From assembly GCF_900112935.1 (NCBI RefSeq), contig NZ_FONM01000018.1, forward strand, positions 1 through 59,234: a stretch of 59,234 bases of DNA, read 5' to 3'. The notes beneath the pieces are model-generated. The model saw only the letters and a program-made list of their open reading frames with translations. It did no database searches and was not told the origin of the DNA. The position numbers were made by a program, and so were the translations under genes. Numbering within the stretch: position 1 is the first letter of the stretch; each line of letters opens with the position of its first letter. The DNA is from Trichococcus pasteurii (GTDB taxonomy: Bacteria > Bacillota > Bacilli > Lactobacillales > Aerococcaceae). Below, piece after piece: positions 10,926 to 19,358 of this stretch.

Positions 10926-11615
10926 TTATAAAGAGCTTGCGTCCACTTTAACGCCAGGTCCAAATGTAGTTGTTACACTTACATTTTTAACGTATTGGCC
11001 TTTAGCAGTTGCTGGTTTAGCTTTCAAGATTACATCGTGGATTGTACGGAAGTTTTCCATCAATTTAGCATCGTCGAATGATACTTTACCGATAGGAACG
11101 TGGATGTTACCAGCTTTGTCAGCACGGTATGTAACTTTACCAGCTTTGATTTCGTCAATAGCTTTTGTTACGTCCATTGTTACAGTACCTGTTTTAGGGT
11201 TTGGCATCAAGCCTTTAGGTCCCAATACACGACCCAAACGTCCAACTTCACCCATCATGTCAGGAGTTGCAACGACAACATCAAATTCAAACCATCCGCC
11301 TTGGATTTTTTGAACCATATCTGCGTCGCCTACGTAGTCTGCCCCAGCAGCTTCCGCTTCTTTAGCTTTTTCGCCTTTAGCGAACACTAAAACGCGTTGT
11401 GTTTTACCAGTTCCGTTTGGAAGCACGACTGCTCCACGGATTTGTTGGTCATTTTTACGAGTGTCGATTCCTAAACGGTAAGCGACCTCAACAGTTGCGT
11501 CGAATTTTGCAAAATCGACTTCTTTCGCTAATGCTACTGCTTCTTCTACTGAATATGCTTTAGTAGAATCTACTTTTTTCGCAGCATCTTGGAATTTTTT
11601 ACTTTTCTTAGCCAT
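10926..11615 (-). CDS. rplA: 50S ribosomal protein L1
   Basis: 229 aa, full length. The protein builds the mobile L1 stalk at the E site and in many bacteria represses its own operon. The L1 signature is visible around [21 protein letters not shown]. It lies 104 nt downstream of rplK, and that spacer holds a GTGGGAGG...AACCAC element also present before rplK. Confidence 0.97.
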   Translation of the reverse strand: MAKKSKKFQDAAKKVDSTKAYSVEEAVALAKEVDFAKFDATVEVAYRLGIDTRKNDQQIRGAVVLPNGTGKTQRVLVFAKGEKAKEAEAAGADYVGDADMVQKIQGGWFEFDVVVATPDMMGEVGRLGRVLGPKGLMPNPKTGTVTMDVTKAIDEIKAGKVTYRADKAGNIHVPIGKVSFDDAKLMENFRTIHDVILKAKPATAKGQYVKNVSVTTTFGPGVKVDASSL

Positions 11616-11634
11616 TGAATTTTCCTCCTAGATT

Positions 11635-11660
11635 GTGGTTTTAACGGTTTTACCTCCCAC
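11635..11660 (-). promoter_or_regulatory. candidate L1-type regulatory element, copy 2
   Basis: In the rplK-rplA spacer the minus strand reads GTGGGAGG, an A-rich middle, then TTAAAACCAC; the outer GTGG and CCAC can pair. A closely similar element precedes rplK (12174-12206). Such duplicated leader motifs can be binding sites for an autoregulatory ribosomal protein, but this is inferred only from the repetition. Confidence 0.4.
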
Positions 11661-11719
11661 TTGTGGCCCAGAACGTCTTGCGAGCTTTCGGAAGACCACA
11701 TGAGAAGCTGCCTTTTGAA

Positions 11720-12145
11720 TTAGTCTTGAACTGTAATACCCATTGAACGGGCAGTACCTTCGACCATACGCATAGCAGCTTCTACGTCTGCTGCATTCAA
11801 GTCTACCATTTTTGTTTCAGCGATTTCTTTAACTTGGTCACGTGTTACGGTACCAACTTTTTTCTTGTTTGGTTCGCCTGAACCTGATTCGATACCTGCA
11901 GCTTTTTTCAGCAATACTGGAGCTGGAGGAGTTTTTGTAATGAAGGTGAATGAACGATCTTCATATACAGAAATGACGACGGGAATGATCATACCTGCTT
12001 GGTCAGCAGTACGTGCATTGAATTCTTTACAGAATCCCATGATGTTTACTTGCGCTTGACCCAAAGCTGGACCTACCGGTGGAGCAGGAGATGCTTTACC
12101 TGCAGGAATTTGTAACTTAACTAATTTAACAACTTTTTTAGCCAC
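11720..12145 (-). CDS. rplK: 50S ribosomal protein L11
   Basis: 141 aa, normal length. L11 binds the GTPase-associated centre of 23S rRNA and is needed for RelA activation. The proline-rich N-terminal stretch ([20 protein letters not shown]) and the C-terminal RNA-binding domain ending [14 protein letters not shown] are intact. It starts at ATG after AAGGAGGT. Confidence 0.97.
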   Translation of the reverse strand: MAKKVVKLVKLQIPAGKASPAPPVGPALGQAQVNIMGFCKEFNARTADQAGMIIPVVISVYEDRSFTFITKTPPAPVLLKKAAGIESGSGEPNKKKVGTVTRDQVKEIAETKMVDLNAADVEAAMRMVEGTARSMGITVQD

Positions 12146-12173
12146 GAGACATACCTCCTTGATTGTTCGTGAT

Positions 12174-12206
12174 GTGGTTTAATGGGGTTAAGATTTCCCC
12201 TCCCAC
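12174..12206 (-). promoter_or_regulatory. candidate L1-type regulatory element, copy 1
   Basis: The leader before rplK reads GTGGGAGGGGAAATC, TTAACCCC and ATTAAACCAC on the minus strand, matching the outline of the copy before rplA. The GGGG/CCCC and GTGG/CCAC segments could stack as one hairpin. Confidence 0.4.
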
Positions 12207-12235
12207 TCAATCCATACGCCTGAACGTACCGATAT

Positions 12236-12264
12236 ATTGTATCAGTACATCCAGATTAATGCAA
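12236..12264 (-). promoter_or_regulatory. rplK-rplA promoter
   Basis: The minus strand has -35 TTGCAT (12259-12264), a 17-bp spacer and -10 TACAAT (12236-12241), between nusG and rplK. Confidence 0.6.
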
Positions 12265-12282
12265 TAGTTTTTTTAGCTTTTC

Positions 12283-12831
12283 TTAGCCTTTGTCTACTTG
12301 GTCGTAATCGAGCTCGGCAATTGTTTCGCGGCCGAACATTTCGATCATGACTTTCAGCTTGCCTTTTTCGCTGTCCACTTCTTCAACGAACCCTGACAAG
12401 CCGTTGAATGCGCCATCGGTGATGGTGACAGGCTCGCCTTTTTCGAAGTTCACATCATGCGTACGCGTGCTCATGCCCATACGCTTCAGGATTACTTCGA
12501 TTTCTTCATTCAATAACGCGGACGGCTTGCTTCCCGCTCCGTGCGATCCGACGAAACCGGTAACGCCCGGTGTATTACGGACTACGAACCACGCTTCATC
12601 AGACATGATCATTTCAACCAACACATAACCAGGGAACGTTTTTTGAGTAGTCGCCTTCTCTTTGCCGTCCTTCACTTCCACTTGCTCTTCTTCAGGGATG
12701 ACAACGCGGAAGATATGGTCTTCCATATTCATGCTTTGCGCACGCGATTCGATATTCAGTTTTACTTTGTTCTCATAACCTGAATAAGTGTGCAACACAT
12801 ACCATTGTTTTTCGTTTTCGATCGTTTCCAT
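12283..12831 (-). CDS. nusG: transcription termination/antitermination protein NusG
   Basis: 182 aa. The N-terminal NGN domain (WYVLHTYSGYENKVK) contacts RNA polymerase and the C-terminal KOW domain (GEPVTITDGAFNGLSGFVEE) contacts partners such as the ribosome. The ribosome site upstream of ATG 12831 is weak (AAGAAAG). It follows secE with a terminator-like hairpin between them. Confidence 0.96.
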   Translation of the reverse strand: METIENEKQWYVLHTYSGYENKVKLNIESRAQSMNMEDHIFRVVIPEEEQVEVKDGKEKATTQKTFPGYVLVEMIMSDEAWFVVRNTPGVTGFVGSHGAGSKPSALLNEEIEVILKRMGMSTRTHDVNFEKGEPVTITDGAFNGLSGFVEEVDSEKGKLKVMIEMFGRETIAELDYDQVDKG

Positions 12832-12884
12832 TTCTGCATCTTCTTTCTTGGTGGATTTTTATTTGACTTCATTTCTTTGTAAAC

Positions 12885-12911
12885 AAAAAAACCTTCCTGT
12901 GTTGAAAGGTT
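12885..12911 (-). terminator. hairpin with T run between secE and nusG
   Basis: The minus strand has stem AACCTT / AAGGTT (12890-12911) followed by seven T. It lies about 55 nt upstream of nusG. A TATAAT hexamer further upstream (about 12932-12937) suggests nusG could have its own start point, in which case the hairpin would sit in its leader and act as an attenuator. Confidence 0.5.
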
Positions 12912-12971
12912 CCTTCTGTACGGCGTTAACATTATAGCATCACGAAGACCGTATGGCTACAAATCTTCTTT

Positions 12972-13142
12972 TTAATTTAAGATTAAATCCATTGCCTCTG
13001 TGATCCCAAAATCTACTACGGCAAAAAATAATGCGAATAGAATTGTGGTAACGACTACCGTATTTGTATATTTTGCTAATTCCTTACCAGTCGGCCAAGT
13101 CACTTGCTTCATTTCATCCGCTACGCTCTTCAGAAATTTCAT
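12972..13142 (-). CDS. secE: preprotein translocase subunit SecE
   Basis: 56 aa, the short Firmicute form with one membrane helix. The N-terminal amphipathic part contains the conserved EMKQVTWPTGKEL motif, and the helix is VVVTTILFALFFAVVDFGI. It anchors SecY in the membrane. An AGGAGGATAAGC site precedes the ATG at 13142. The rpmG-secE-nusG order is the usual one. Confidence 0.95.
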   Translation of the reverse strand: MKFLKSVADEMKQVTWPTGKELAKYTNTVVVTTILFALFFAVVDFGITEAMDLILN

Positions 13143-13177
13143 GCTTATCCTCCTACTATATGTTGCCAGTTTCGTCT

Positions 13178-13330
13178 TTATTTCGTTTCTTTATGCAAGG
13201 TATGCTTCCCGCAGTACCGGCAAAATTTCTTGACTTCCAAACGTTCTGTACGACCTTTTTCAGTAGGTGTGATGGTATAGTTCCTTGATCCACATACGGT
13301 ACAGGCTAATGCGGCTTTTCTGATAGCCAT
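13178..13330 (-). CDS. rpmG: 50S ribosomal protein L33
   Basis: 50 aa. It carries two CxxC pairs (CTVC and CRYC), so it is the zinc-binding form of L33. First gene of the rpmG-secE-nusG unit, 35 nt before secE. Confidence 0.94.
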   Translation of the reverse strand: MAIRKAALACTVCGSRNYTITPTEKGRTERLEVKKFCRYCGKHTLHKETK

Positions 13331-13375
13331 GTCGCTCACCTATTTTCTCTCTATTTGTGTACACAATACAAGCTA

Positions 13376-13404
13376 ATATTAGAGCGCCTGTCCCAAATAG
13401 TCAA
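13376..13404 (-). promoter_or_regulatory. rpmG-secE-nusG promoter
   Basis: The minus strand has -35 TTGACT (13399-13404), a 17-bp spacer and -10 TAATAT (13376-13381). Confidence 0.65.
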
Positions 13405-13437
13405 CCCTTTTATTTTTGCAGATGCGCCCAAAAATAC

Positions 13438-13473
13438 AAAAAGGCTTCCGGATCTGAGACCGGAAACCTTTTT
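13438..13473. terminator. ptsG terminator
   Basis: The stem AAAAAGG-TTCCGG / CCGGAA-CCTTTTT has an 8-nt loop. It terminates ptsG transcription on the minus strand; the A and T runs make it symmetrical. Confidence 0.85.
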
Positions 13474-13522
13474 GTTGCGCTATTCATTTCTGCATTACCT
13501 TATCCGTGTTGAATCTTACTTC

Positions 13523-15697
13523 TTATTGAACTGTAACGATTGCATCGCCAAGATCTACAGTGCCTTCTGCAACAACTTCAATGTTTTTGTAATTGAAAGT
13601 GTTTGTGATTACCATAGGAGTAGTTGTCTTGTAACCGGAAGCTTTGATGAAGTCGATATCGAAATCAACCAATTTGTCTCCGATTTCAACAAAATCCCCA
13701 GCCTTAACGTAGGTAGTGAAACCTTCACCCTTCAGATTGACAGTATCCAATCCGATGTGGATCAAAATTTCAACACCTTCGTCTGATTCAAGACCGATAG
13801 CATGCTTCGTGTCGAAAACCATTACGACTTTACCGTTGATCGGCGAAACAACCTCACCGACTGCAGGTTCGATTGCGACCCCTTTACCCAACGCTTCACT
13901 AGCGAAGGCAGCATCATCCACTTGAGTCAGTGGAATGGCGATACCAGCGATCGGAGAACGCAAAGTAGTGGCAACTGTCGCTTTTTCTTCAACAGCAGGT
14001 GCTGCTGTCTTTTCTACAGCTTTTTCTTCTGTTTTCTCAACAGCCTTCAGACCATAGTAGTCTTCTTTAGAAGGCAATTTCGCGGCACTGCCGCTTTCGA
14101 TGAATTCTTCCAGGTTTGATTTGATGACAGAAACTTTCGGTCCGTAAACAACTTGAACGCCGTTTCCTTTATGGATGACGCCGGATGCTCCCGTGCCCTT
14201 CAATAATTCCGCATCAACCAAATCTCCGTTTGCAACGGTTGTACGCAGACGAGTCGCACAGCTGTCGACGTCCACGATGTTTGCCGCGCCACCCAGACCA
14301 TAAATGATGGAAGCTGACATTTCATCCGTTTCGTTTTTCACGACTGACGCAACGTCTGCAGCGCCTTCTTGGGCTTTCGCATTCATGTCAGCACGTGTAT
14401 ACAATTTCACTTCAGTCGAATCATCTTCACGACCTGGAGTCTTGTAGTTGAACTTCTTGATCAAGAACGAGAACAGGAAGTAGTAGACTACGAAGTAAGC
14501 AAGACCGACGAACACGATCCAGATCCAGTTTGTTTTGGCATTCCCTTGCAGGATACCGTACAAGAACATATCGATGAATCCGCCTGAGAAAGTCATACCG
14601 ACGCCTACGTTGAACATATGCATCAACATGTAAGCAGCACCGGCCAAAACAGAGTGGATGACATACAACGGTGTAGCAACAAACAAGAATGTGAATTCCA
14701 ATGGCTCAGTGATACCAGTAAGCATGGAAGTCAAGGCAGCAGACAACAATAGTCCGCCGGCTTCTTTTCTTTTTTCTGGTTTAGCTGTGCGGTACATCGC
14801 TAAAGCAGCACCAGGCAAACCGAAGATCATCAACGGGAATTTACCTGACATGAAGCGGGTAGCTGCAACGCTGAAGACAGTTGTGTCAGGATCAGCCAAT
14901 TGCGCGAAGAAGATGTTTTGTGCACCTTCGACCATTTTTCCGCCGACTTCCATCGTTCCGCCCACTGCTGTTTGCCAGAAAGGCAAGTAGAATACGTGGT
15001 GCAGACCGAAAGGAATCAACGCACGCTCCATGAAACCATAGAGCCATGTTCCAGCGTAACCGGAACCTTGTACCAAAGCACCGATTGCATTGATGCCTTC
15101 TTGCACTGGCGGCCAGATGTAAACCATCAGGATACCTACGAACAAGTAGACGATCGATGAGATGATCGGAACAAAACGAGTGCCTTCAAAGAATGAAAGA
15201 GCAGCTGGTAATTGAATTTTATAAAAGCGATTATGAAGTGCAGCAACACCCAAACCGACGATCATACCTCCAAAAACACCCATTTGCAATGACTCGATAC
15301 CCAATACGTTTGAGATTGAACCTTCGATGAACTGATCTGCGCCGCCACGGGCTACGATCATAGCGCCGATTGATGAATGCATGATCAGGAAAGCGATGAC
15401 AGCAGCCAAAGATGCAGTCGCTTTTTCAGCTTTCGCCATACCGATGGCACAGCCGACAGCGAAGATCAACGGCAAGTTGCCAAAGACAACAGATCCAGCC
15501 TGGTTCATTACGTTCAGAACATCATAAATGAATGTCCCTTGACCCATCAATTCTGTTAAACCATATGTTTCTAGTGTAGTAGCATTAGTAAATGACCCAC
15601 CGATACCCAAAAAGAGTCCGGCTACTGGCAAAATGGCGATTGGCAACATAAATGAACGTCCAACACGCTGCAAAATACCAAAAAGTTTGTCCTTCAT
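13523..15697 (-). CDS. ptsG: PTS glucose transporter subunit EIICBA
   Basis: 724 aa glucose-specific permease that imports and phosphorylates glucose. The N-terminal EIIC begins at KDKLFGILQRVGRSFMLPIA and has about ten membrane segments, including the GITEPLEF motif. EIIB carries the phospho-cysteine in DVDSCATRLRTTV. After a linker rich in Glu, Ala and Lys, EIIA carries the phospho-histidine in [14 protein letters not shown] chose ATG 15697 because GGAGG lies 7 nt upstream; the frame stays open about 60 codons further, but without protein similarity. The leader is about 180 nt. Confidence 0.93.
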   Translation of the reverse strand: MKDKLFGILQRVGRSFMLPIAILPVAGLFLGIGGSFTNATTLETYGLTELMGQGTFIYDVLNVMNQAGSVVFGNLPLIFAVGCAIGMAKAEKATASLAAVIAFLIMHSSIGAMIVARGGADQFIEGSISNVLGIESLQMGVFGGMIVGLGVAALHNRFYKIQLPAALSFFEGTRFVPIISSIVYLFVGILMVYIWPPVQEGINAIGALVQGSGYAGTWLYGFMERALIPFGLHHVFYLPFWQTAVGGTMEVGGKMVEGAQNIFFAQLADPDTTVFSVAATRFMSGKFPLMIFGLPGAALAMYRTAKPEKRKEAGGLLLSAALTSMLTGITEPLEFTFLFVATPLYVIHSVLAGAAYMLMHMFNVGVGMTFSGGFIDMFLYGILQGNAKTNWIWIVFVGLAYFVVYYFLFSFLIKKFNYKTPGREDDSTEVKLYTRADMNAKAQEGAADVASVVKNETDEMSASIIYGLGGAANIVDVDSCATRLRTTVANGDLVDAELLKGTGASGVIHKGNGVQVVYGPKVSVIKSNLEEFIESGSAAKLPSKEDYYGLKAVEKTEEKAVEKTAAPAVEEKATVATTLRSPIAGIAIPLTQVDDAAFASEALGKGVAIEPAVGEVVSPINGKVVMVFDTKHAIGLESDEGVEILIHIGLDTVNLKGEGFTTYVKAGDFVEIGDKLVDFDIDFIKASGYKTTTPMVITNTFNYKNIEVVAEGTVDLGDAIVTVQ

Positions 15698-15875
15698 TTT
15701 TAATCCTCCAAATAGGGACAAGGAAAGTTCTTTCGCGGAACAGGCGAACCCGTTTCGATTGCAACTGACCTCGTTCTCTTTATTTAAGCGGACGGAAAAT
15801 GCAGGGGATGAATATAGCGCTTTCTTGCTCAATAAATGAAGATTCCGAAAGATAAGACACTTCGAATCCATAGCC

Positions 15876-15881
15876 ATTATA
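15876..15881 (-). promoter_or_regulatory. probable ptsG -10 box
   Basis: The minus strand has a perfect TATAAT about 180 nt before the ptsG start, preceded by only a weak -35 (TTTTAA). A sequence resembling half of a CcpA site (TGAAAGCG) lies in the spacer. Confidence 0.4.
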
Positions 15882-15969
15882 ACGCAAACACGCTTTCATT
15901 AAAAGTAAGAAGTAACATTTTGGACACAATTTTAGAAACCATTCGGAATTCCGTTTTTATGAAAACGGT

Positions 15970-16464
15970 TTACCCTATCTTCATTTTTAACTCCAGCAAC
16001 ATCGTGCAAGAATTTCGCTGTTTTTTCACGATTCGGAAGCCGTAGCGCTCATAGAGGCGGCGCACCGGGTTGGGGCGGGCCACGCTCAAGGAGACAGCCT
16101 CCAAATCGGTCGCACGCAGATGACTCAGCATCCGATCCAGCAACGCAGTCCCGATGCCATGCCCACGCAAAGCCGGCAGCACCGCAAGCATGAGTTCCGG
16201 CACGTCTGCACGGACGAAGCCGTAGCCTTTCGGGGCAGCCGTCGCAAAACGGATCCACACCGCCCCGACTGCTTCGCCGTCGGAAAGCGCCACGAATGCT
16301 AAATCGCCTGCTCTGCCGAAGTCCGCATAGTAACGCCGGATTGCGGGTTCTTCCAAGATCTTCCGCGGCAAAAAGCCCCCGCCTTTGGGCGAATAGATCG
16401 CCTGATAAGTCATTTCCTTCAGGAAAAACTCATCCGCAGGGGCTCCATCTCTGATGGTGATCAT
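15970..16464 (-). CDS. GNAT family N-acetyltransferase
   Basis: 164 aa, single GNAT domain. The acetyl-CoA binding loop is visible as LAVLPALRGHGIGTALL (R-G-x-G-x-G), followed by the usual helix and ARPNPVRRLYERYGF near the C-terminus. The substrate is unknown. Its ATG overlaps the dmkA stop by 4 nt, so it is translationally coupled to the electron-transfer operon, but I know of no role for it there. Confidence 0.85.
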   Translation of the reverse strand: MITIRDGAPADEFFLKEMTYQAIYSPKGGGFLPRKILEEPAIRRYYADFGRAGDLAFVALSDGEAVGAVWIRFATAAPKGYGFVRADVPELMLAVLPALRGHGIGTALLDRMLSHLRATDLEAVSLSVARPNPVRRLYERYGFRIVKKQRNSCTMLLELKMKIG

Positions 16465-17402
16465 TTCAGGATAAGCGACACAATCAACAGGATGATCTCC
16501 AAGCCGTGATAAAGGATCAGATTTTTGATCGCCAGATTGAAGGTAGTCGCTTTGTCCTGTTTGGCTTTGAAGCGTTGGATGTTGCGTTGGATGATCGGGA
16601 AGATCGCCCAGATGAACAGCATCCAGACCGGATAGATCCCGAACAGCACCGATGCTGTCGTCGCAGCGAAAGCCCCGTAGTACAACCAGGCATACAGGCG
16701 CACGGCAACCGGCTTGCCGATATAGAAAGTCAGCGTGTAGCGGTGATTGGAGATGTCCGTTTCATGATCGCAGATGTTGTTCGCCAGCATGATGTTGGCG
16801 ATGCTGAACACAAGCGGAGCCGACTGGAGCAGGATGACCAACAGATTCGCGATGTTTCCCGACAATGTAAAGTTCGGCCATTGCAACAAGAGCGCCGCCA
16901 GCGTCCCGGCCGGCACATTCACGAACACGGCGATGAAGAAAATGCCGAAGCCCATCGTCAGCCCCGATGCCACTTCACCCAAAGGCATCCGCGAAATCGG
17001 AAACGGACCGAATGTATAGAGGATCCCGATCGCAAAGCAGAGCGCCCCGATCACCAACAGCAGCAGATTGGTCCGCGCCGTCAAAATCAACCCGAGCAGC
17101 GCCGCGAACGCAATCATCGAAACGATGATCTTCGCAGCCTGTTTGACGGAAATCCCCGCTTTCCCGAGGATGTTCTCCTCGTCGCGGTAAACCAGATTCT
17201 TCGCCTTCACAAAGTCCATCGTGTTGTTGATGGCCGTCGTCGCCATGTCAAAAACGACCATGGCGATGAAGAACAAAATCGTGTTCAACCCATTGATACT
17301 GCCGAAATGGTAGAGCGTAAATAAGGTCCCCAGCACAAACGGAAACAGACTGGCCAACTTCGTCTTGATTTCCACAAATTCCAAAAATACAGGTACATTC
17401 AT
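16461..17402 (-). CDS. dmkA: UbiA-family prenyltransferase, demethylmenaquinone synthesis
   Basis: Polytopic membrane enzyme, 313 aa, that attaches a polyprenyl chain to dihydroxynaphthoate. The two Asp-rich motifs that hold the diphosphate are present: NNTMDFVKAKN and ICDHETDISNHR. Eight to nine hydrophobic helices fit the fold. In Listeria the corresponding DmkA supplies the demethylmenaquinone used for extracellular electron transfer, and the neighbours here are the same. I chose ATG 17402 because AGGGG is 8 nt upstream and overlaps the fmnB stop codon; a GTG lies 9 nt earlier. It could alternatively serve general menaquinone synthesis (menA). Confidence 0.88.
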   Translation of the reverse strand: MNVPVFLEFVEIKTKLASLFPFVLGTLFTLYHFGSINGLNTILFFIAMVVFDMATTAINNTMDFVKAKNLVYRDEENILGKAGISVKQAAKIIVSMIAFAALLGLILTARTNLLLLVIGALCFAIGILYTFGPFPISRMPLGEVASGLTMGFGIFFIAVFVNVPAGTLAALLLQWPNFTLSGNIANLLVILLQSAPLVFSIANIMLANNICDHETDISNHRYTLTFYIGKPVAVRLYAWLYYGAFAATTASVLFGIYPVWMLFIWAIFPIIQRNIQRFKAKQDKATTFNLAIKNLILYHGLEIILLIVSLILK

Positions 17403-17413
17403 CTCATTCACCC

Positions 17414-18478
17414 CTATTCATTTTCCCAAACGTAATCGTCGTTCGTCAGTTCAAAATTATCCGTCAAACCGTCCGAAACGTAGACTTTCTTGTCCTTTGT
17501 GACAAAAACGGCTTCGATATCGTCGCGTTCGTTGACATAGGCCAGACCCGCTTCCATCCCGAGACCGAAGACGAGCGTCGATAAGGCATCCCCATCGATC
17601 GACTTATCGGACAGGATCGAAACGCCGGCGATGTCGTTATCGAATGGATAGCCCGTTTCCGGATCCATCAGATGGTGATAGCTGACGCCGTCCACTTCGA
17701 TGTAGCGTTCATAGATGCCCGAAGTCACGATCGAACGGTCTTTTTGTTTCGTCTTTCCGATCGTTTCCCCGCGTGCCGCCAACGGATCCTGGATGCCTAC
17801 ATTCCAGGACTCCCCTTCGCGCAAAGGCGAACCTCCCAGCACATAGACGTTGCCGCCAAGGTCGATGATGGCGGTCGTCACGCCTTCCTCCACCAAGAGT
17901 TCCTTCACTTCGTCGGTGATGTAGCCCTTGGCGATGGCGCCCAGGTCCAACCGCATACCCGCATCCGCCAACTGGACGGTCTGCGCTGCATCATCCAGCA
18001 CGACGCGCTCGTAATCGACCAAAGTCAGCGCTGCATCGATTTCGCTTTGTTCCGGCTTTCTGGCGTCCTCGAAACCGATATGCCACAACTCCGTGATCGG
18101 TCCGATCGACAGGTCAAAATCACCATTGGATGCCTCGCTGTAGTCCCAAGCGCTCCGTACCAGCGGATAGATATCCTCCGACAGTTCCACAGCCGTCCCT
18201 GCCGCGGCATTGACTGCATCGATTTCCGATCCGGGTTCATTCACCGTGATTTTATCGGCCAGTTCGGCCACACGGTCGAAAGCTTCTTCCAAAACAGCCT
18301 CTTTGCCTTCGTCATAGATGCGCACCGTCACATAGGTCCCCATCAGAAATTCCGTTTTCTCATAAGGTTCTTTCCGTATCGCCGCTTCTTCCTGCACGTC
18401 CCCGTTGGCGCAGCCTCCAAAAAGGAGCGCCAGCGACAATGCGCTTGCCAGACCGGCCTTATTGATATATTTTTTCAT
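17414..18478 (-). CDS. apbE: FAD:protein FMN transferase (ApbE/FmnB), lipoprotein
   Basis: 354 aa. It transfers FMN from FAD onto threonine of target proteins outside the membrane. A lipoprotein signal ends near FGGC. ApbE motifs are clear: LGAIAKGYITDEV, IDLGGNVYVLGG, the HHLMDPETGYP segment, and the metal-binding DGDALSTLVFGLG. It lies between the FMN acceptor protein (pplA-like) and dmkA, so the acceptor next door is its probable substrate. It corresponds to FmnB of the Listeria electron-transfer locus. Confidence 0.93.
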   Translation of the reverse strand: MKKYINKAGLASALSLALLFGGCANGDVQEEAAIRKEPYEKTEFLMGTYVTVRIYDEGKEAVLEEAFDRVAELADKITVNEPGSEIDAVNAAAGTAVELSEDIYPLVRSAWDYSEASNGDFDLSIGPITELWHIGFEDARKPEQSEIDAALTLVDYERVVLDDAAQTVQLADAGMRLDLGAIAKGYITDEVKELLVEEGVTTAIIDLGGNVYVLGGSPLREGESWNVGIQDPLAARGETIGKTKQKDRSIVTSGIYERYIEVDGVSYHHLMDPETGYPFDNDIAGVSILSDKSIDGDALSTLVFGLGMEAGLAYVNERDDIEAVFVTKDKKVYVSDGLTDNFELTNDDYVWENE

Positions 18479-18505
18479 CCGCTCACCCCGTATCTACATT
18501 TAAAA

Positions 18506-18542
18506 AGACAGGCAGGAACAAGAACGCTGTCCCTACCTGTCT
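18506..18542 (-). terminator. terminator between pplA-like gene and apbE
   Basis: The stem AGACAGG-AGG / CCT-CCTGTCT (18506-18542) is followed by TTTTTAAA on the minus strand. It should end most transcripts of the flavoprotein gene, letting that gene be expressed above the downstream enzymes. Confidence 0.7.
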
Positions 18543-18592
18543 ATGGTAATCTTTTTTATTGCCGAATCCACCTAAAAAGGCGGAAATCCGGC

Positions 18593-19147
18593 TTATTCTT
18601 CTTCGACTACGTTATCGATTTCGATTGTAGTTGTGTCGCCAGCTTCAGCTGCTTCAACCAACATTGGAGCGTACTTTTTAAAAGTATCACTAGAACCTGT
18701 TGCACCAGTAACGACTTCTACTGCTTCCGGATCTTGTTTTTCAACTAACTGGTTGTTCAATGCAGGGAAGTAATCAGCAGGACCCACGCCAGCTTTTTCT
18801 ACCATTCTAGCTTGGTAGTCTGCATCTTCGGATTTCTTCGCGCCGGCCTCGTTCACGTTCTCATATGCAGATTCAGTGATTTTTCCGTCCACTACAGTGA
18901 TCGAGAACTCAGTTTTCCAGCCACGCGTATCGAAGTTCTTTTCAACCAATGTGTAAGTGCCGTCTTTTAATTCAGCTGCCGCTTCTGAAGTAGCTTCTGA
19001 AGTAGCTTCTGAAGAAGACTCCACTACAACTTCGGATGAAGCCGCTTCTGAGGATTCAGTCTCTGTGTCGGCTCCGCCGCAAGCTGCTAATACGAAAGTT
19101 GATGCCAGCAAAAGAGTTGCCGTAGATAACGTTTTCTTTAATTCCAT
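18593..19147 (-). CDS. pplA: FMN-binding lipoprotein, PplA-like, single domain
   Basis: 184 aa surface lipoprotein with lipobox LAAC (Cys23). A low-complexity Ser/Glu/Ala/Thr linker (residues 28-58) is followed by one FMN-binding domain. The flavinylation motif is EVVTGATGSS, with Thr150 the expected FMN attachment site, by analogy with SGAT in NqrC/RnfG proteins. Listeria PplA carries two such domains; this one has one. In that system PplA passes electrons from membrane quinol to extracellular acceptors. The linker is coded by 12-bp tandem repeats. It has its own promoter and a terminator right behind. Confidence 0.88.
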   Translation of the reverse strand: MELKKTLSTATLLLASTFVLAACGGADTETESSEAASSEVVVESSSEATSEATSEAAAELKDGTYTLVEKNFDTRGWKTEFSITVVDGKITESAYENVNEAGAKKSEDADYQARMVEKAGVGPADYFPALNNQLVEKQDPEAVEVVTGATGSSDTFKKYAPMLVEAAEAGDTTTIEIDNVVEEE

Positions 19148-19232
19148 AATCTATCCCACCCTGTTCTTTTATTATGATAGCGGTCAGATATGTGATGCCA
19201 ATCACAAGCCCCCTATATCTATCCACTTACTT

Positions 19233-19261
19233 ATCATACCATTTGTTACATCTTTAGCCAA
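19233..19261 (-). promoter_or_regulatory. pplA-like gene promoter
   Basis: The minus strand has -35 TTGGCT (19256-19261), a 17-bp spacer and -10 TATGAT (19233-19238), about 85 nt upstream of the start codon. Confidence 0.5.
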
Positions 19262-19358
19262 ATAAAATCCTTATATTTCACTAAAAAACCATTATTTTCT
19301 GATGTTTTGTCTCAAAATAAAATGCTATCAATCCACATAACGCGCTACGAAAGCTTTG

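Noticed and set aside
15698-15969. Possible GlcT-type antiterminator in the ptsG leader
   Set aside because: No sequence close to the RAT consensus with an overlapping terminator could be found; only a weak promoter is supported.
16506-17324. 272-aa plus-strand frame opposite dmkA
   Set aside because: Very rich in Arg, His and Gln as expected of an antisense frame; dmkA has clear motifs.
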